The notes below the pieces were generated by a model. That model made no database searches. It saw only the letters and a program-made list of their open reading frames with translations, and was not told the DNA's origin. This document shows positions 47,931-48,981 of a DNA stretch of 48,981 nucleotides, piece by piece (position 1 is the stretch's first letter; every line of letters starts with the position of its first letter). The stretch is from Alphaproteobacteria bacterium. Lineage in GTDB: Bacteria > Pseudomonadota > Alphaproteobacteria > Micavibrionales > UBA2020. The position numbers and the translations under genes were made by a program. The DNA lies in the NCBI GenBank assembly GCA_004297545.1, contig SCTB01000172.1:1-48981 (forward strand), read 5' to 3'.

Positions 47931-48753
47931 CGCCGCCTCCGTTGTTCTTTTCCGAGTAAAAAAATACACCGAGATTAATCCTGTGACTCGCCCCGTCCTT
48001 GCCTTTGTCCCGCTCTGAAAGTTCGAAGGCCTTGCGGTTGACAACGCGCAGCATCTTCATCGCCGCATCGACCGACAGGCTCCTTAATTCCTCCGCGGAT
48101 TTTGCGGTCAGTCCGTCGTGGTATACGGATCTGTCCATGAAGGGGGGTTTTTCAGACAGGATGTTCGCGGAAGCCGCCATCAGATGATCGCCGCCATTTT
48201 TGCCGAAATAATAGAGCTGTTCCTCCCAGTTATCACGCGGCACGAATGCGTCCGCCCTTAAGGAAACAATCCCGGTGACGGGATCTTCATTGCCGAGGCC
48301 AAGACGGACAAAATCGTCCAGCAGGGCACGGGGCTGTACGTCCTTCGAAACGCTTTCCGCCAGAGCGAAAAAAGAGTTTTGGGGGTTCTCTTTGTTGATG
48401 TACGGCAGCAGGACTGGTTTTCCCTGACCGTCGAGGTACTTCGGGTCGCCTGCCCAGGTCGCCAGCACTTCCGATACGATTGAAAGCTGCCGGGGGGGGG
48501 ACATCACGCTCCGGTCCCGGTTCCGGAGTTCCTTGACGTCTTTCCGGTGAACGCCCGTCATGACGCTGATGTGGCTGTCGGTCGGCTTTTTGCCGTCATC
48601 CATCAGCTGCTGTTCTGCCGCCTGGACATACAGGACCTTGAGCATATCCAGCGTGGCCTGGAGGGTGATATTTCTTGCAATCAGCACACGGATGATCGGC
48701 CGTAAAATACGGCGCAGCGCGGAAAATAGCTTCTCGTCACCCTGTTTTTGCAT
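47920..48753 (-). CDS. DUF6502 family protein
   Basis: A 277-residue cytoplasmic protein matching the DUF6502 pattern. It starts with a helical region (LRPIIRVLIARNITLQATLDMLKVLYVQAAEQQL), then the winged-helix-like SHISVMTGVHRKDVKELRNRD, suggesting DNA binding. SIVSEVLATWAGDPKYLDGQGKPVLLPY follows and is conserved. Its gene lies just upstream of DUF5666, with which it overlaps, and it might control that gene. No good ribosome-binding site is visible. Confidence 0.85.
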   Translation of the reverse strand: MQKQGDEKLFSALRRILRPIIRVLIARNITLQATLDMLKVLYVQAAEQQLMDDGKKPTDSHISVMTGVHRKDVKELRNRDRSVMSPPRQLSIVSEVLATWAGDPKYLDGQGKPVLLPYINKENPQNSFFALAESVSKDVQPRALLDDFVRLGLGNEDPVTGIVSLRADAFVPRDNWEEQLYYFGKNGGDHLMAASANILSEKPPFMDRSVYHDGLTAKSAEELRSLSVDAAMKMLRVVNRKAFELSERDKGKDGASHRINLGVFFYSEKNNGGGDDK

Positions 48754-48981
48754 CGCGTTTCAAATCCCGGAGTCGTCTCAACTGAGAGATCCCTCTTTCT
48801 GTATTATACCTATAAATGTGAATTTATATCATATAAGATGCCTGAAATTTTATATATTCTAGCTTATGAAATTATATAAAATATATATAAATCAATATTT
48901 TATACATAAAATGCGGAGTAAAAATATATTTCCTCTAATTTGTATTGTACGGGAAATATTCCCATTTATTATTAAAGTATA
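48754..48981. other. Very AT-rich region at the window edge
   Basis: From about 48800 the sequence is dominated by A/T (TATATAAA-like runs), unlike the rest. It holds a minus-strand TATAAT (48803-48808) that could be the -10 of the DUF6502 gene but without a good -35. It may be a silencer-bound region or the edge of a foreign segment. Confidence 0.45.

Overview
The window comes from an alphaproteobacterium-like genome of moderately high GC. It carries the conserved translation/transcription block secE-nusG, rplK-rplA-rplJ-rplL-rpoB-rpoC and rpsL-rpsG-fusA on the minus strand. The protein sequences of that block and the shape of the small SRP RNA fit Alphaproteobacteria. I cannot place it below class from sequence alone; a deep-branching relative of Rhodospirillales or Micavibrionales is a guess.

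Layout, left to right. 1-1360: 5' part of fusA, then rpsG, rpsL and their promoter. 1361-11460: accessory genes, all on the plus strand. They begin with a field of palindromic repeats and a low-GC orphan gene. They continue with a prophage-like gene pair, an SRP RNA gene (ffs) whose 3' arm is caught in a 72-bp tandem repeat, two TPM-domain proteins, a glutamate-cysteine-ligase-like protein, an AhpD-fold protein and a CysQ phosphatase. 11474-22920: rpoC, rpoB, rplL, rplJ, rplA and rplK, with intercistronic hairpins and a dispersed repeat inside the rplK 5' leader. 22976-36791: a second accessory stretch of small secreted or unknown proteins, a membrane thioredoxin, a Gly/Gln/Asn-rich exported protein, a four-gene ankyrin-repeat operon with a consensus promoter, a site-2 protease and a DUF2167 protein. 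36792-37867: nusG, secE and tRNA-Trp with their promoter. 37897-48981: a HAD phosphatase with two alpha/beta hydrolases; a divergent cluster (alpha/beta hydrolase, phosphoribosyltransferase and erythromycin esterase-like protein on one side, nitroreductase and YiiX-like cysteine hydrolase on the other); a Cys-rich membrane protein; a lipoprotein; and a DUF6502/DUF5666 pair.

Three ideas stand out. (1) Three FNR/FixK-type palindromes, two of them identical 14-mers, sit at about -41.5 from plausible promoters in the 43.6-46.1 kb region. They would tie the hydrolase/PRTase/esterase genes, the nitroreductase and a lipoprotein into one oxygen- or redox-responsive unit, similar in content to the mycobacterial dormancy cluster around Rv2030c/Rv2032. 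(2) The four ankyrin proteins are joined by identical 8-nt ATGNCTGA overlaps and share a short C-terminal tail with a core like R-K/R-P-L-K-L. Similar tails end two or three otherwise unrelated unknown proteins nearby, so this could be a sorting or docking signal. (3) The usually compact secE-rpoC-fusA supercluster is split by two accessory stretches of about 10 and 14 kb, and dispersed repeats lie at the edges. All functions are read from sequence and memory of families; no searches were run.
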